From: Pseudomonas brassicacearum subsp. neoaurantiaca
GTDB lineage: Bacteria; Pseudomonadota; Gammaproteobacteria; Pseudomonadales; Pseudomonadaceae
Reading direction: 5' to 3'
NCBI RefSeq assembly: GCF_013608025.1
Contig: NZ_VDLV01000041.1
Coordinates: 71,730-135,729 of the forward strand
Length of the DNA: 64,000 nt
Below, piece after piece: positions 50,424 through 59,630 of this stretch (its first letter is position 1; each line of letters opens with the position of its first letter). A program made the translations under genes and the position numbers. The notes under the pieces are model-generated. The model made no database searches. It saw only the letters and a list, made by a program, of their open reading frames with translations, and had not been told where the DNA came from.

Positions 50424-51638
50424 ATGGAAACCGGAAGTGCATCAGCGATAGCAACCGCGCAACCACAGGCATCGAGTCCAGCCCTGACCGGCCGAATCGT
50501 CGCGCTGCTCGCAGGCCTCGCGGCGATCGGCATGCTCTCCACCAACATCATCCTTCCGGCGTTCCCGGTCATCGGCGACGACCTCGGCGTGACCGCCCGC
50601 GAATTGGGCCTGACACTCTCCAGTTACTTCGTCACCTTTGCCCTCGGCCAATTGGTGGTCGGGCCGCTGGCTGATCGTTATGGGCGACAGAAACTGGTGC
50701 TGGGCGGACTCTTGGTGTTCGTAGTCGGCACCGTCATCGGTGGCCTTGCCACAACTCTTGAGGTACTGATTGCCGGACGCGTCGTCCAGGCGCTCGGCGT
50801 GTGCGCGGCCTCGGTGCTGTCGCGTGCGATCGCCCGGGATCTGTTCGAAGGCGAGACCTTGGCCCGCGCCCTGTCGTTGACGATGGTCGCCACCGCCGCT
50901 GCGCCAGGTTTTTCACCGCTGGCCGGCAGCGTGCTGTCCGTCACCCTCGGATGGCGGGCGGTCTTCATTCTGGTGGGATTGGCCGCCGTGGTGCTGGCGT
51001 TCTTCTACGTTCGTGATCTTGGCGAAACCCATCCGGCCGACCGTCGGGCGCCCCACTCCACCGCCAGCGTCGTGCGCGCTTACGCAAGGCTGATGGCGGA
51101 CAAGCGCTTCATTCTCCCTGCCCTGTCGATGAGCCTGCTGCTCAGCGGCTTGTTCGCCTCTTTCGCCGCTGCCCCGGCCATTCTCATGAAAGGCATTGGC
51201 CTGACGTCGGTGCAGGCCGGCCTGTATTTCGCCTCGACGGTGTTCGTCGTGTTCGCCGCCGGCATGGCTGCGCCGCGCCTGGCCCACCGCTACGGCCCAC
51301 GGAACATTGCCCTGCTGGGGATCGCCTGCGCCATGGTCGGTGGCGGGCTGCTCATCATCGGGCCGGCCCATCCAGGCCTCGGCTGGTATGCAGTTTCGAT
51401 GGTGACGTTCCTCTGGGGAATGGGGTTGGCAAATCCGTTGGGCACGGCGATCACCATGGGGCCTTTCGGCAAAGAGGCCGGGATGGCCTCGGCGCTGCTG
51501 GGTTTTCTCTCCATGGGTGCCGCAGCGCTGACCACCTGGCTGGCCTCGGTGTTGAGCTTTTCGCCCATCACTACGGTGGGCGCGATCCAGGCGTTGACCT
51601 GCCTGGTCGCGCTGGTGCTGTTCTTCCTGCGCCGCTGA
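50424..51638 (+). CDS. MFS drug-resistance transporter (Bcr/CflA type)
   Basis: A 404-aa, 12-helix transporter. The Bcr/CflA hallmarks are NIILPAFPVIGDDLGV, LGQLVVGPLADRYGRQKLVL (MFS motif A) and RVVQALGVCAASVLSRAIARDL (motif C region). GAGGG precedes the ATG. An imperfect palindromic AT-rich patch (50360-50395, containing ATGACGACCGTCAT) upstream may be an operator. Substrate unknown. Confidence 0.9.
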   Translation: METGSASAIATAQPQASSPALTGRIVALLAGLAAIGMLSTNIILPAFPVIGDDLGVTARELGLTLSSYFVTFALGQLVVGPLADRYGRQKLVLGGLLVFVVGTVIGGLATTLEVLIAGRVVQALGVCAASVLSRAIARDLFEGETLARALSLTMVATAAAPGFSPLAGSVLSVTLGWRAVFILVGLAAVVLAFFYVRDLGETHPADRRAPHSTASVVRAYARLMADKRFILPALSMSLLLSGLFASFAAAPAILMKGIGLTSVQAGLYFASTVFVVFAAGMAAPRLAHRYGPRNIALLGIACAMVGGGLLIIGPAHPGLGWYAVSMVTFLWGMGLANPLGTAITMGPFGKEAGMASALLGFLSMGAAALTTWLASVLSFSPITTVGAIQALTCLVALVLFFLRR

Positions 51639-51645
51639 CGCGGCG

Positions 51646-52932
51646 TCAGTCTTCCCAGCGACGGAACAACACGCTGGCGTTGACGCCACCAAAACCAAAC
51701 CCATTCGACAGCGCATGGGTGATCGGCATCTTCCGCGCCTTCAGGCCAACCAGATCGAGCCCGTTGGCCGCCTCATCGGGATGGTTCAGGTTCAGTGTCG
51801 GCGGCACGACCTGGTCACGCAGCGCCAGGACCGTGAAGATCGCTTCGATGCCGCCCGCCGCGCCCAACAAGTGACCGGTAGCGGATTTGGTGGACGTGAT
51901 CGCCACACCGCCGCCCACGCCGAACACTGCACTAATCGCCGCCAGCTCACCGGCATCCCCAACCTGGGTGGACGTCGCATGGGCATTGATGTGTTGCACC
52001 TCGGCGGGGCTGATATCTGCCTGGCGCAGCGCTTGCTCCATGGCGCGACGGGCGCCATTGCCATCTTCCGGCCCTGCGGTGAGGTGATAGGCATCGGCGC
52101 TGGTGCCATAACCCACCAGTTCTGCCAACGGCTTGGCGCCCCGGGCCAGGGCGTGTTCCAGCGACTCGATCACCAGCAACCCGGCGCCTTCGGCCATGAC
52201 GAAGCCATCGCGATCCCGGTCGAACGGCCGCGAGGCCTCTTGCGGACGCTCGGCGAATCCCGTGGACAGCGCCCGAGCCGCCGCAAAACAACCCAAGGTC
52301 ACGCGATCGATCGCGGCCTCGGTGCCGCCGCAAATGGCAATGTCCGCCTCGCCACTCTTGATCATCCGGGCGGCATCGCCAATGGCTTGCACGCCGGCAG
52401 CGCACGCCGTGACCGGCGCACCGAGCGGCCCCTTGAAACCATGGCGGATGGACACTTGGCCGGCCGCCATGTTGGCCAGGAATGCCGGCGCGGTGAACGG
52501 CGACAACCGCCGTGGACCACGCGCATCGGTGATGCGCACCGCATCGGCAATCGTGGCGAACCCACCGACGCCCGAAGAAATGATCGTGGCGGTCCGCTCC
52601 TGATCGACGGCTTCGACCGGGTGCCAGCCCGCCTGCTCCAGCGCTTCGTGAGCCGCCACCAGGGCGAACTCGATGAAGCGGTCCATTTTCTTGCGATCCT
52701 TGGGCGCGATGAGGCGTTCCGGGTCGTAACCGGCGATGCCATCCTCTTCCAGCGTTGGCACCTGCCCGCCCACGGCAACGCCCGTGCCTTCGGTGACATC
52801 GGCGGACAGGTTGCGAATGCCGGAATGCCCGGCCAGCAACCGCTGCCAGACCTCTTCGACCACGCAGCCCAGCGGCCCGACCATGCCAACGCCAGTGACG
52901 ACGATGCGTTTTTGATCTTCGTGATTTTTCAT
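51646..52932 (-). CDS. Beta-ketoacyl-ACP synthase II-like (FabF family) in an efflux operon
   Basis: A 428-aa condensing enzyme with an intact catalytic triad: Cys177 (GAPVTACAAGVQAIGDA), His318 (NAHATSTQVGD) and His354 (TSTKSATGHLLGAAGG), and the GFGFGGVN C-terminal loop. It starts ATGA-overlapped with the RND pump gene, so it is translated with the pump. Housekeeping fabF sits in the fab cluster, so this is an extra copy. A role as a target bypass for a fatty-acid-synthesis inhibitor exported by the pump is an inference. Alternatives are a secondary-metabolite or lipid-tailoring role. Confidence 0.92.
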   Translation of the reverse strand: MKNHEDQKRIVVTGVGMVGPLGCVVEEVWQRLLAGHSGIRNLSADVTEGTGVAVGGQVPTLEEDGIAGYDPERLIAPKDRKKMDRFIEFALVAAHEALEQAGWHPVEAVDQERTATIISSGVGGFATIADAVRITDARGPRRLSPFTAPAFLANMAAGQVSIRHGFKGPLGAPVTACAAGVQAIGDAARMIKSGEADIAICGGTEAAIDRVTLGCFAAARALSTGFAERPQEASRPFDRDRDGFVMAEGAGLLVIESLEHALARGAKPLAELVGYGTSADAYHLTAGPEDGNGARRAMEQALRQADISPAEVQHINAHATSTQVGDAGELAAISAVFGVGGGVAITSTKSATGHLLGAAGGIEAIFTVLALRDQVVPPTLNLNHPDEAANGLDLVGLKARKMPITHALSNGFGFGGVNASVLFRRWED

Positions 52933-55900
52933 GAAGCCCTCTTCGTATCAGGACGGATCTTGAACCAGATGGAATACATCGCCGGCAGGAACACCAGCGT
53001 CATGATAGTGCCGACGAACGTGCCGCCGATCAGGGTGTAGGCCAGCGTGCCCCAGAACACGGAATGCGTCAGCGGAATGAACGCCAGGATCGCCGCCAGC
53101 GCAGTGAGCAGCACCGGCCGCGCCCGCTGCACCGTGGCTTCGATCACCGCGTGGAACGGATCGAGGCCTTCGCTGGCGTTGTGATGGATCTGTCCGATCA
53201 GGATCAAGGTGTTGCGCATCAGGATGCCCGACAGCGCGATCAGGCCAACCAGTGCGTTGATGCCGAAGGGCTGGTTGAAAATCAGCAGCGTCGGCACCAC
53301 GCCGATCAGCCCCAGCGGCGCGGTCATGAACACCATGATCATCGCCGAGATCGAACGGACCTGCAGGATGATGATCAGCAACGTCATGGCGACCATGATC
53401 GGCACCAGCGGCACGATCGCCTTGCCGGCCTTGCCCGATTCTTCGATGGCGCCTGCCTGGTCGATCCGGTAGCCGGCGGGCAATCTGTCGATGACCGGCT
53501 GCAGTTGCCGGATGATCGCGCTGGAGACGTCCGGTGGTTGCAAGCCTTCGGCGATGTCGCCACGTACGGTCATGGTCGGCGTGCGATCACGACGGCGCAG
53601 GATCGGGTCTTCCATGCGCACATCGACTTCGCCCACCTGGGACAGCGGAACATGCTGGCCCGTCGCGCCCACCAGGGTGAAGCCTTCGATCTTGGCCGGA
53701 TCGAGGCGAATGTCCCCGGCGGCGCGGCCGACCACCTGCACCGAACGGATGTCCTCGCGCACTGCGGTGATCGGCACGCCCGTCAGCAGGAATTGCAACT
53801 GCTGGGCGACCGCGTTGGAGGTCAGCCCCACGGCCTGCAGGCGGTCCTGATCGAGGTTGAAATGCAGGGTCGGCACCAAGGGTCCCCAATCGGTGTTGAC
53901 GGTCCTCATCAACGGACTCGCCTGCATGATGCCCTGGACCTGACTGGCAATCTCGCGCAGCTTCGACGGATCCGGGCCCATCACTCGATAGGCCACGGGG
54001 AACGGTGAATACGGGCCAAACACCAGTTGCGTCACCCGCACCCGTGCCTCGGGCGCGAGTCCATCGGCGACCGCTTGGCGGAGGCGGAACTTGAGGGCCT
54101 CGCGCGCCTCCTGGCTGTCCGTCAGCACGACAATCTTCGCGAACGACGGATCGGGAAGCTCCGGCGCCATCGCCAGGTAGAAACGCGGCGCGCCTTGGCC
54201 GATATAAGCGGTGACGATCCTGGCCTCCTCCTGCTGTTGCAGCCAGGTTTCGACCTTGGCGGTGGTGGCGCTCGTCTGCTCGATGGAAGTGCCGTACGGC
54301 ATCTGTACTTCCACCAGTACCTCGGGCCGGTCCGAGGTTGGGAAAAACTGTTTCTTGACCAGGCTCATGCCGAGGATAGCCACCCCGAATGTCGCGATCA
54401 CCGTACCGGCCACCCACCATTTGCGCGCGATGACCCGCGTCAGCACTCGGCGGAAGCGGTTGTAATGGCGAGTGTTGTAGATCGCCGCATGACCGCCTTC
54501 GACCTGCTTGATGTCGGGCAACAGTTTCACGCCCAGGTACGGCGTGAAGGCCACCGCGACCACCCAGGACGCGATCAGGGCAATGCCGACGATCCAGAAC
54601 ATGTTGCTGGTGTATTCGCCGGCGGTTGATTGGGCGAAGCCGTTGGGCATGAAGCCGATGGCGGTCACCAGTGTGCCGGAGAGCATCGGCGCGGCCGTGT
54701 GGCTCCAGGCATAGGCGGAGGCCTTGATCCGGTCGTAGCCCTCCTCCATTTTCACCACCATCATCTCGATGGCGATGATCGCGTCGTCCACCAGCAACCC
54801 GAGCGCGAGGATCAGCGAGCCGAGGGTGATGCGGTCGAAATTCTTGCCGCTGGCGGCCATGACCACGAAAACCACCGCCAGGGTCAACGGCACAGCCGCC
54901 GCGACCACGACACCGACGCGCCAGCCCATGCTGAGGAAACAGACGATCATCACCACCAGCAGCGCGACGAAGAACTTGACCATGAACTCGCCGACGGCCG
55001 AGTCGATGTTCACCGACTGATCGGTGACTTTGCTCAACGTCATGCCCAACGGCATGCCCTCGTTGATCTTGCCCGTCTCGGCGTCCAGCGCCTTGCCCAG
55101 GTCCAGGCCATTCCAGCCCTCGCGCATAATGACGCCCAGCAACAATGCCTCTTCGCCGCCGTTGCGCACCAGGAATGAGGCCGGATCTTCATAGCCGCGC
55201 TCAACGGTGGCCACGTCCGACAGTTTCAGCGAACGCCCTTGGACCGTGACCGGTGTGTCACGAATCTTCTGCAGCCTGTCGAAGGCACCGTCCAGGCGCA
55301 GGAAAACCTGCGGCCCGGCGGTTTCGATGGAGCCGGCGGGCGTGAGCATGTTCTGGCTGTTTAGGGCGGCAAAAATGTCCTGGGGCGAAACCCCCAGGGT
55401 CGCCAGGCGATCATGGGAAAACGACACGAAAATCCGTTCGGCCTGCTCACCGATGATGTTGACCTTCTTCACGCCCGGCACGTGCAGCAACCGTTGGCGC
55501 AACGCCTCGACATCGCGCACCAGCAATCGTTGCGGCTCGCCCTTGGCTTTCAGGGCGAACAAGGCGAAGGTCACGTCGGAAAACTCATCGTTGACCATCG
55601 GCCCGATGACACCCGCCGGTAGCTTGATCGCCTCGTCAGCCAGCTTCTTGCGCGCCTGGTAAAACTCTTCCTGCACCTGGGACGGCGGCGTGCGGTCGAC
55701 CAGCGAAACCACGGTGAACGCCAGCCCTGGGCGGGTGTAGGTTTCCGTGCGGTCGTACCACTTCAATTCTTGCAGGCGCTTTTCCAGCGGTTCGGCGACT
55801 TGGTCCTGCATCTCCTGGGCCGTCGCGCCCGGCCAGGCCGTGATGACCGTCAGTTGCTTGACCGTGAACGGTGGGTCCTCGGCGCGCCCCAACTGGAAGA

Positions 55901-55991
55901 ACGCGAGGACGCCCGCGACGGCAATCAGGAACAACAGGAATACGGTAATGGAGCGTTCGCGAACGGCGAGCGCGGACAGGTTGAAGCTCAT
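52929..55991 (-). CDS. RND efflux pump inner-membrane transporter
   Basis: A 1020-aa RND (AcrB-superfamily) proton-driven pump with 12 membrane helices and two large periplasmic loops. The proton-relay Asp pair lies in LILALGLLVDDAIIAIEMMV; the N-terminus (SALAVRERSITVFLLFLIAV) and FQLGRAEDPPFTVKQLTVIT mark the VexF/TriC-like branch rather than classical MexB. The C-terminal half has VGLIALSGILMRNTLILI. It is ATGA-coupled to the MFP upstream and the ketoacyl synthase downstream. Confidence 0.95.
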   Translation of the reverse strand: MSFNLSALAVRERSITVFLLFLIAVAGVLAFFQLGRAEDPPFTVKQLTVITAWPGATAQEMQDQVAEPLEKRLQELKWYDRTETYTRPGLAFTVVSLVDRTPPSQVQEEFYQARKKLADEAIKLPAGVIGPMVNDEFSDVTFALFALKAKGEPQRLLVRDVEALRQRLLHVPGVKKVNIIGEQAERIFVSFSHDRLATLGVSPQDIFAALNSQNMLTPAGSIETAGPQVFLRLDGAFDRLQKIRDTPVTVQGRSLKLSDVATVERGYEDPASFLVRNGGEEALLLGVIMREGWNGLDLGKALDAETGKINEGMPLGMTLSKVTDQSVNIDSAVGEFMVKFFVALLVVMIVCFLSMGWRVGVVVAAAVPLTLAVVFVVMAASGKNFDRITLGSLILALGLLVDDAIIAIEMMVVKMEEGYDRIKASAYAWSHTAAPMLSGTLVTAIGFMPNGFAQSTAGEYTSNMFWIVGIALIASWVVAVAFTPYLGVKLLPDIKQVEGGHAAIYNTRHYNRFRRVLTRVIARKWWVAGTVIATFGVAILGMSLVKKQFFPTSDRPEVLVEVQMPYGTSIEQTSATTAKVETWLQQQEEARIVTAYIGQGAPRFYLAMAPELPDPSFAKIVVLTDSQEAREALKFRLRQAVADGLAPEARVRVTQLVFGPYSPFPVAYRVMGPDPSKLREIASQVQGIMQASPLMRTVNTDWGPLVPTLHFNLDQDRLQAVGLTSNAVAQQLQFLLTGVPITAVREDIRSVQVVGRAAGDIRLDPAKIEGFTLVGATGQHVPLSQVGEVDVRMEDPILRRRDRTPTMTVRGDIAEGLQPPDVSSAIIRQLQPVIDRLPAGYRIDQAGAIEESGKAGKAIVPLVPIMVAMTLLIIILQVRSISAMIMVFMTAPLGLIGVVPTLLIFNQPFGINALVGLIALSGILMRNTLILIGQIHHNASEGLDPFHAVIEATVQRARPVLLTALAAILAFIPLTHSVFWGTLAYTLIGGTFVGTIMTLVFLPAMYSIWFKIRPDTKRAS

Positions 55992-57097
55992 GGGTGATTC
56001 CCCGCAACCTTGACGTCGCCCGGAGGAGCCACATTCACCGCCTCGCCTTCGTGCAACAGATGCGTGCCCAGCGCGACGATCCGCTCGCCCATTTTCAGTT
56101 CGCCGGAGACCTGCGCAGCATCGTCGCTCAAGCCGAGGACCTGCACAGGACGCCAGGCGACTTTCGCCGGCTCCCCCGTAATGACCCAGACGCCGGTGCC
56201 CTTGCCCGCATCGTGCACGGCGGCGATCGGCACTTGCAGCGCCTGACCTGGTCGAGCGCCCGTGGCGATCCGCAGTGTGACGGTCGAACCCAACGGCGCG
56301 TTGCCCAGTGCGCCCTCCAATACATACCGCGCCTCGAAAGTGCGGGTCACGCGATCGGCGGAATCCGACAGCAACCGCAACTTCGCGCTGACCACTTGCG
56401 AAGCGTTGCCATACAGCGTTGCCTGCGCAGTGGCCCCCGGGGCAGGCCGCAGCGTCTCGGGCAACTGCACAACGGCTTCGCGCTGCCCGGCCCGCGCCAG
56501 TCGAACCACGATTTGTCCCGGGGCGACGACTTGTCCGGGCTCGGCCAATGTCTCCATCACCACGCCATCGGCGTCGGCGAGCAGGACGGCGTAGCCGGAA
56601 GCGTTGCGAGCCACATCGGCCTGGGCCTGGGCCGCGCTGAGTTGTGCCTTGGCAGTGTCGGCGGCGGCCTTGATCTGGTCGTAACCCGAAGCGGAGATGG
56701 CGCCTGCGGCGACCAGTTCCCGATAACGAGCCTCATCGTCGGCGGTCTGCTTGGCCCTGGCCCGGGCGGCGGCGACAGCCTCTTCCTGGGCCCGCGCCTG
56801 CAATCCAAGATCAATAGGGTCCAGGCGCATCAGCGGTTGCCCGCGCTTGACGGTCTGGCCGGTATCAACCAGGCGTTCCAGTACCTTGCCCGACACGCGG
56901 AAACCCAGGTCGCTCTGGACCCTGGCCGTGACTACGCCGGTGAAGGACCGTGATATCTCAGGGGAACCCAATACTTCGGCCACCCTCACCAAGGGCGCCG
57001 CCGTGCGGGGATCTTTCTCGGGGGCCGACTCGCCACACGCCGTCAGGACGAGAGGCAACAGGCAAGCGGCAAGGGTGACAGGTCGACGCCGAAGCAT
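55988..57097 (-). CDS. RND efflux periplasmic adaptor (MFP), lipoprotein
   Basis: A 369-aa HlyD/AcrA-type adaptor. The signal MLRRRPVTLAACLLPLVLTAC carries lipobox L-T-A-C. The lipoyl halves are ARVQSDLGFRVSGKVLERLV and LLADADGVVMETLAEPGQVV, flanking a coiled coil rich in Ala and Gln (about 95-165), then beta-barrel and membrane-proximal domains. GGGAT precedes the ATG. First gene of the three-gene efflux operon. Confidence 0.93.
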   Translation of the reverse strand: MLRRRPVTLAACLLPLVLTACGESAPEKDPRTAAPLVRVAEVLGSPEISRSFTGVVTARVQSDLGFRVSGKVLERLVDTGQTVKRGQPLMRLDPIDLGLQARAQEEAVAAARARAKQTADDEARYRELVAAGAISASGYDQIKAAADTAKAQLSAAQAQADVARNASGYAVLLADADGVVMETLAEPGQVVAPGQIVVRLARAGQREAVVQLPETLRPAPGATAQATLYGNASQVVSAKLRLLSDSADRVTRTFEARYVLEGALGNAPLGSTVTLRIATGARPGQALQVPIAAVHDAGKGTGVWVITGEPAKVAWRPVQVLGLSDDAAQVSGELKMGERIVALGTHLLHEGEAVNVAPPGDVKVAGNHP

Positions 57098-57145
57098 AGG
57101 ATCCCTTTCTTGTACGGTCTGATGGAAAGCGCATTCTCATTCTCG

Positions 57146-57167
57146 TGACCATTTCTGTCAATCGTCA
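57146..57167. promoter_or_regulatory. TetR-type operator upstream of the MFP-RND-KAS operon
   Basis: TGACCA-N10-TCGTCA, one mismatch in the right half from the TGACCA-N10-TGGTCA palindrome shared by this locus. It lies 49 bp before the MFP start. Confidence 0.6.
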
Positions 57168-57267
57168 CATAGGAGGCGCTTTTTGCTCGTCCCAAACAAT
57201 CCTTTAATCAGCCGGCCAATCTTCGCAACTCTCGGCAATCGTGCCAATAAGCTCGATTGACAGGATG

Positions 57268-57289
57268 TGACCATAACGTACTATGGTCA
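57268..57289. promoter_or_regulatory. TetR-type operator upstream of the outer-membrane factor gene
   Basis: A perfect palindrome TGACCA-N10-TGGTCA; the match extends outward to TGTGACCATA / TATGGTCACA (57266-57291). It lies 27 bp before the OMF start, overlapping the likely promoter or leader. Confidence 0.78.
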
Positions 57290-57316
57290 CAATCCACGCC
57301 GTCCCAAGGAAACGCC

Positions 57317-58777
57317 ATGCCTCCCCTTCGCCCACTTGCTCTTCTACTGAGCACCTGCTTGATGGCAGGTTGCGCAGTCGGCCCGGATTACCATCGTCCG
57401 GCCGCCCCGCTTTCGAATCAGTACCTGGGTCAACCTTCGGTCGAACAGCGGTCCTCGACCCGCCGGGCCGATTTGATTGCGTGGTGGGAAAGCTTTGGCG
57501 ACCCCATGCTTGCCGGCTTCGTCGTCCAGGCATTGGAACAGAACCTGGACCTGGCGCAGGCGTCGGCGCGGGTAATGCAGGCTCGGGCGGGACTGGGTGC
57601 AGCGACCGCCGCTTTGCTGCCCTCGGGAAACATCAACGGTCAAGCCGCGCGCGCCTACCAGTCGGTCGAGACGCCGCTCGGCCAGGTGCTGGATTCCACG
57701 CCTGGCTACGATCGATACGGAAGTTCCTATGAGCTCAACCTTGGCGCCAGTTGGGAGATAGACGCCTTTGGTGGCCTGCGGCGCGGACGCGAAGCGGCGA
57801 TGGCCGATTACCAGGCATCGGAGGCCGGTGCTGTCGCCACGCGCCTGGCCGTCGCCGCGCAGGTTGCCGACACCTACATCACGGTTCGCGGATTGCAGGC
57901 CCGGCTGGACATTGCCAACCGACAGGTCAGGACGCAGCAAGACCTGCTGGGTAAAGTCCAACTGCTCTACAGCAAAGGCCTTGCCGCCAGCTACCAGGTT
58001 CGCCAGACCGAGGGGCAACTGGCACAAGTCCAGGCAACGGTGCCGGTCCTGCAGACCGGGTTGGATGCAGCGATGAACGCCCTGGATGTCATGCTCGGCA
58101 CGCCACCCGGCACTCATCGATCTCAACTGGCAGAGCAACGCGATATTCCGCTCGCCCCGCAAATAACCACGACCGGAACACCCGCGGACCTGCTACGTCG
58201 CCGGCCTGATCTGATCGTCGCCGAACGCCGCCTGGCGGCTTCCAATGCACGCATCGGCGAAGCCGTCGCCGAGTACTATCCGAAGTTCTCCCTGAGCGCC
58301 CTGCTCGGCAGCGCCACGGCAGTATCGAGCGGCAACCTGTTCAGCGGCGGTGCCAGCCAGTCGGCGGGCGTGCTGGGCCTGCGCTGGAGGCTGTTCGATT
58401 TTGGCCGCATCAACGCCCAGATCGACCAGGCCAAGGGGCAGGAAGCCGAAGCGTTGGCCGCTTATCGCCAGTCGGTATTGCGCGCCACTGAAGACGTCGA
58501 AAACGCCTTCAGCGCCCTGGTCAATCGCGAAGCCCAGGCAACCACCCTCACCCAAGGCGAAACGTCTTTGAGCCAGGCTCGCCAATCCTCCTTTGTCGCC
58601 TATGAGAAAGGCACCGCGAGCCTGATCGATGTGCTCAACGCCGACGAGACGCTGTTGCGAACCTCAGACACCCGAGCGCAAGCGCGAACGGAATCTGCAC
58701 GGGCGGCGGTCGCGGCATTCAGGGCGCTTGGCGGTGGCTGGCAGTCGCCAGGGGAAGGTCCGCTGGCGACCCGGTGA
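57317..58777 (+). CDS. Outer-membrane efflux factor (NodT/OprM-type lipoprotein)
   Basis: A 486-aa TolC-superfamily channel. The signal ends in lipobox M-A-G-C. Family blocks: CAVGPDYHRPAAP at the mature start, WWESFGDPMLAGFV, then the first helical half (LEQNLDLAQASARVMQARAG), PADLLRRRPDLIVAERRLAA and LRWRLFDFGRINAQIDQAKG. Its ATG at 57317 has AAGGAA upstream. It is divergent from the MFP-RND-KAS operon and should complete that pump. Confidence 0.94.
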   Translation: MPPLRPLALLLSTCLMAGCAVGPDYHRPAAPLSNQYLGQPSVEQRSSTRRADLIAWWESFGDPMLAGFVVQALEQNLDLAQASARVMQARAGLGAATAALLPSGNINGQAARAYQSVETPLGQVLDSTPGYDRYGSSYELNLGASWEIDAFGGLRRGREAAMADYQASEAGAVATRLAVAAQVADTYITVRGLQARLDIANRQVRTQQDLLGKVQLLYSKGLAASYQVRQTEGQLAQVQATVPVLQTGLDAAMNALDVMLGTPPGTHRSQLAEQRDIPLAPQITTTGTPADLLRRRPDLIVAERRLAASNARIGEAVAEYYPKFSLSALLGSATAVSSGNLFSGGASQSAGVLGLRWRLFDFGRINAQIDQAKGQEAEALAAYRQSVLRATEDVENAFSALVNREAQATTLTQGETSLSQARQSSFVAYEKGTASLIDVLNADETLLRTSDTRAQARTESARAAVAAFRALGGGWQSPGEGPLATR

Positions 58778-58834
58778 GCGCGCCAGCCCCCCTGACTGCA
58801 AGCAGACTTGAGAGCGAATCCGTAGCCGCACGCA

Positions 58835-58856
58835 TGACCAAAACAACAAATGGTCA
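58835..58856. promoter_or_regulatory. TetR-type operator-like palindrome between OMF and TetR genes
   Basis: TGACCA-N10-TGGTCA with perfect 6-bp arms, in the 130-bp gap past both converging stop codons. It is far from any start codon, so it may be an auxiliary site. Confidence 0.55.
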
Positions 58857-58907
58857 CGCTTCTGCTCAATCTGTTTCAGGATCACATAGACGCGCCATGT
58901 CGAAACA

Positions 58908-59528
58908 TCAGGGCATCAGGCTGCGCAAAATGAGATTGGCAGTCAGCGCAGGGCCCTCTTCGACGAAGTCCAGGCTGTGCTGCAGCAATAACGGATTGAC
59001 GAAAGGCCGCAGGGTCAAGTGGATGGCATCCACGGTTTCGTCCAGTGGCGTGCGGCGTTCAAACTCACCGAGTTCACGGCCCTCGCGAACGATCTGCAAC
59101 ACGAACCCCTTGATCCTGGCGTCATAGACGCGCGAGCTGGGCCAGCGTTCCGAAGCCGAGAAGGCCGCGATATCGTAGAGTTTCCGGTCGTTGAAGAACA
59201 GGCTCACCCCGGTAACCATCAAGGTCTTGACCAGCCGACGAAGACGCTCGGTCGCCGAAATCCCCTCTTCATTGATGGCCTTGTCCACGGCGTCGACGAT
59301 CGTCGACAGGCAATTGGCGCAAATAGCTTCGCCAATCGCCTGCTTGGAGTCGAAGAACTTGTAGATGTACGCCTTGGAAAAACCGATGGCCTTGGCCAGG
59401 TCGGAGACCGTGGTCTTGCCGAAGCCGTACTGGCTGAAATGTTCATGGGCGGCCGCGATGATCTGGTCACGAATTTCGTGATCAGCTGGGCCGCGGGCAC
59501 TGGGCGGTGCGATGGATGGCTGGTTCAT
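58908..59528 (-). CDS. TetR-family repressor of the efflux locus
   Basis: A 206-aa TetR regulator. The N-terminal helix-turn-helix is AAHEHFSQYGFGKTTVSDLA...AIGFSKAYIYKFFDSKQAIG; the C-terminal ligand domain is helical (about 80-200). It lies beside the OMF gene, and four similar palindromes flank the efflux genes and its own promoter, suggesting that it represses all three units and itself. Confidence 0.92.
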   Translation of the reverse strand: MNQPSIAPPSARGPADHEIRDQIIAAAHEHFSQYGFGKTTVSDLAKAIGFSKAYIYKFFDSKQAIGEAICANCLSTIVDAVDKAINEEGISATERLRRLVKTLMVTGVSLFFNDRKLYDIAAFSASERWPSSRVYDARIKGFVLQIVREGRELGEFERRTPLDETVDAIHLTLRPFVNPLLLQHSLDFVEEGPALTANLILRSLMP

Positions 59529-59567
59529 GGGGGCAGCTTACGCATCCCAAGGAGGGTTGACAACTTA

Positions 59568-59589
59568 TGACCAGATTATGATTCAGTCA
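59568..59589. promoter_or_regulatory. Degenerate TetR-type operator upstream of tetR
   Basis: TGACCA-N10-CAGTCA, two mismatches in the right half, 39 bp before the TetR start. Fits autoregulation. Confidence 0.5.
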
Positions 59590-59630
59590 CAATCCAACCA
59601 TGGCAGCCAAGATAACCCGCCATGTCGCCG

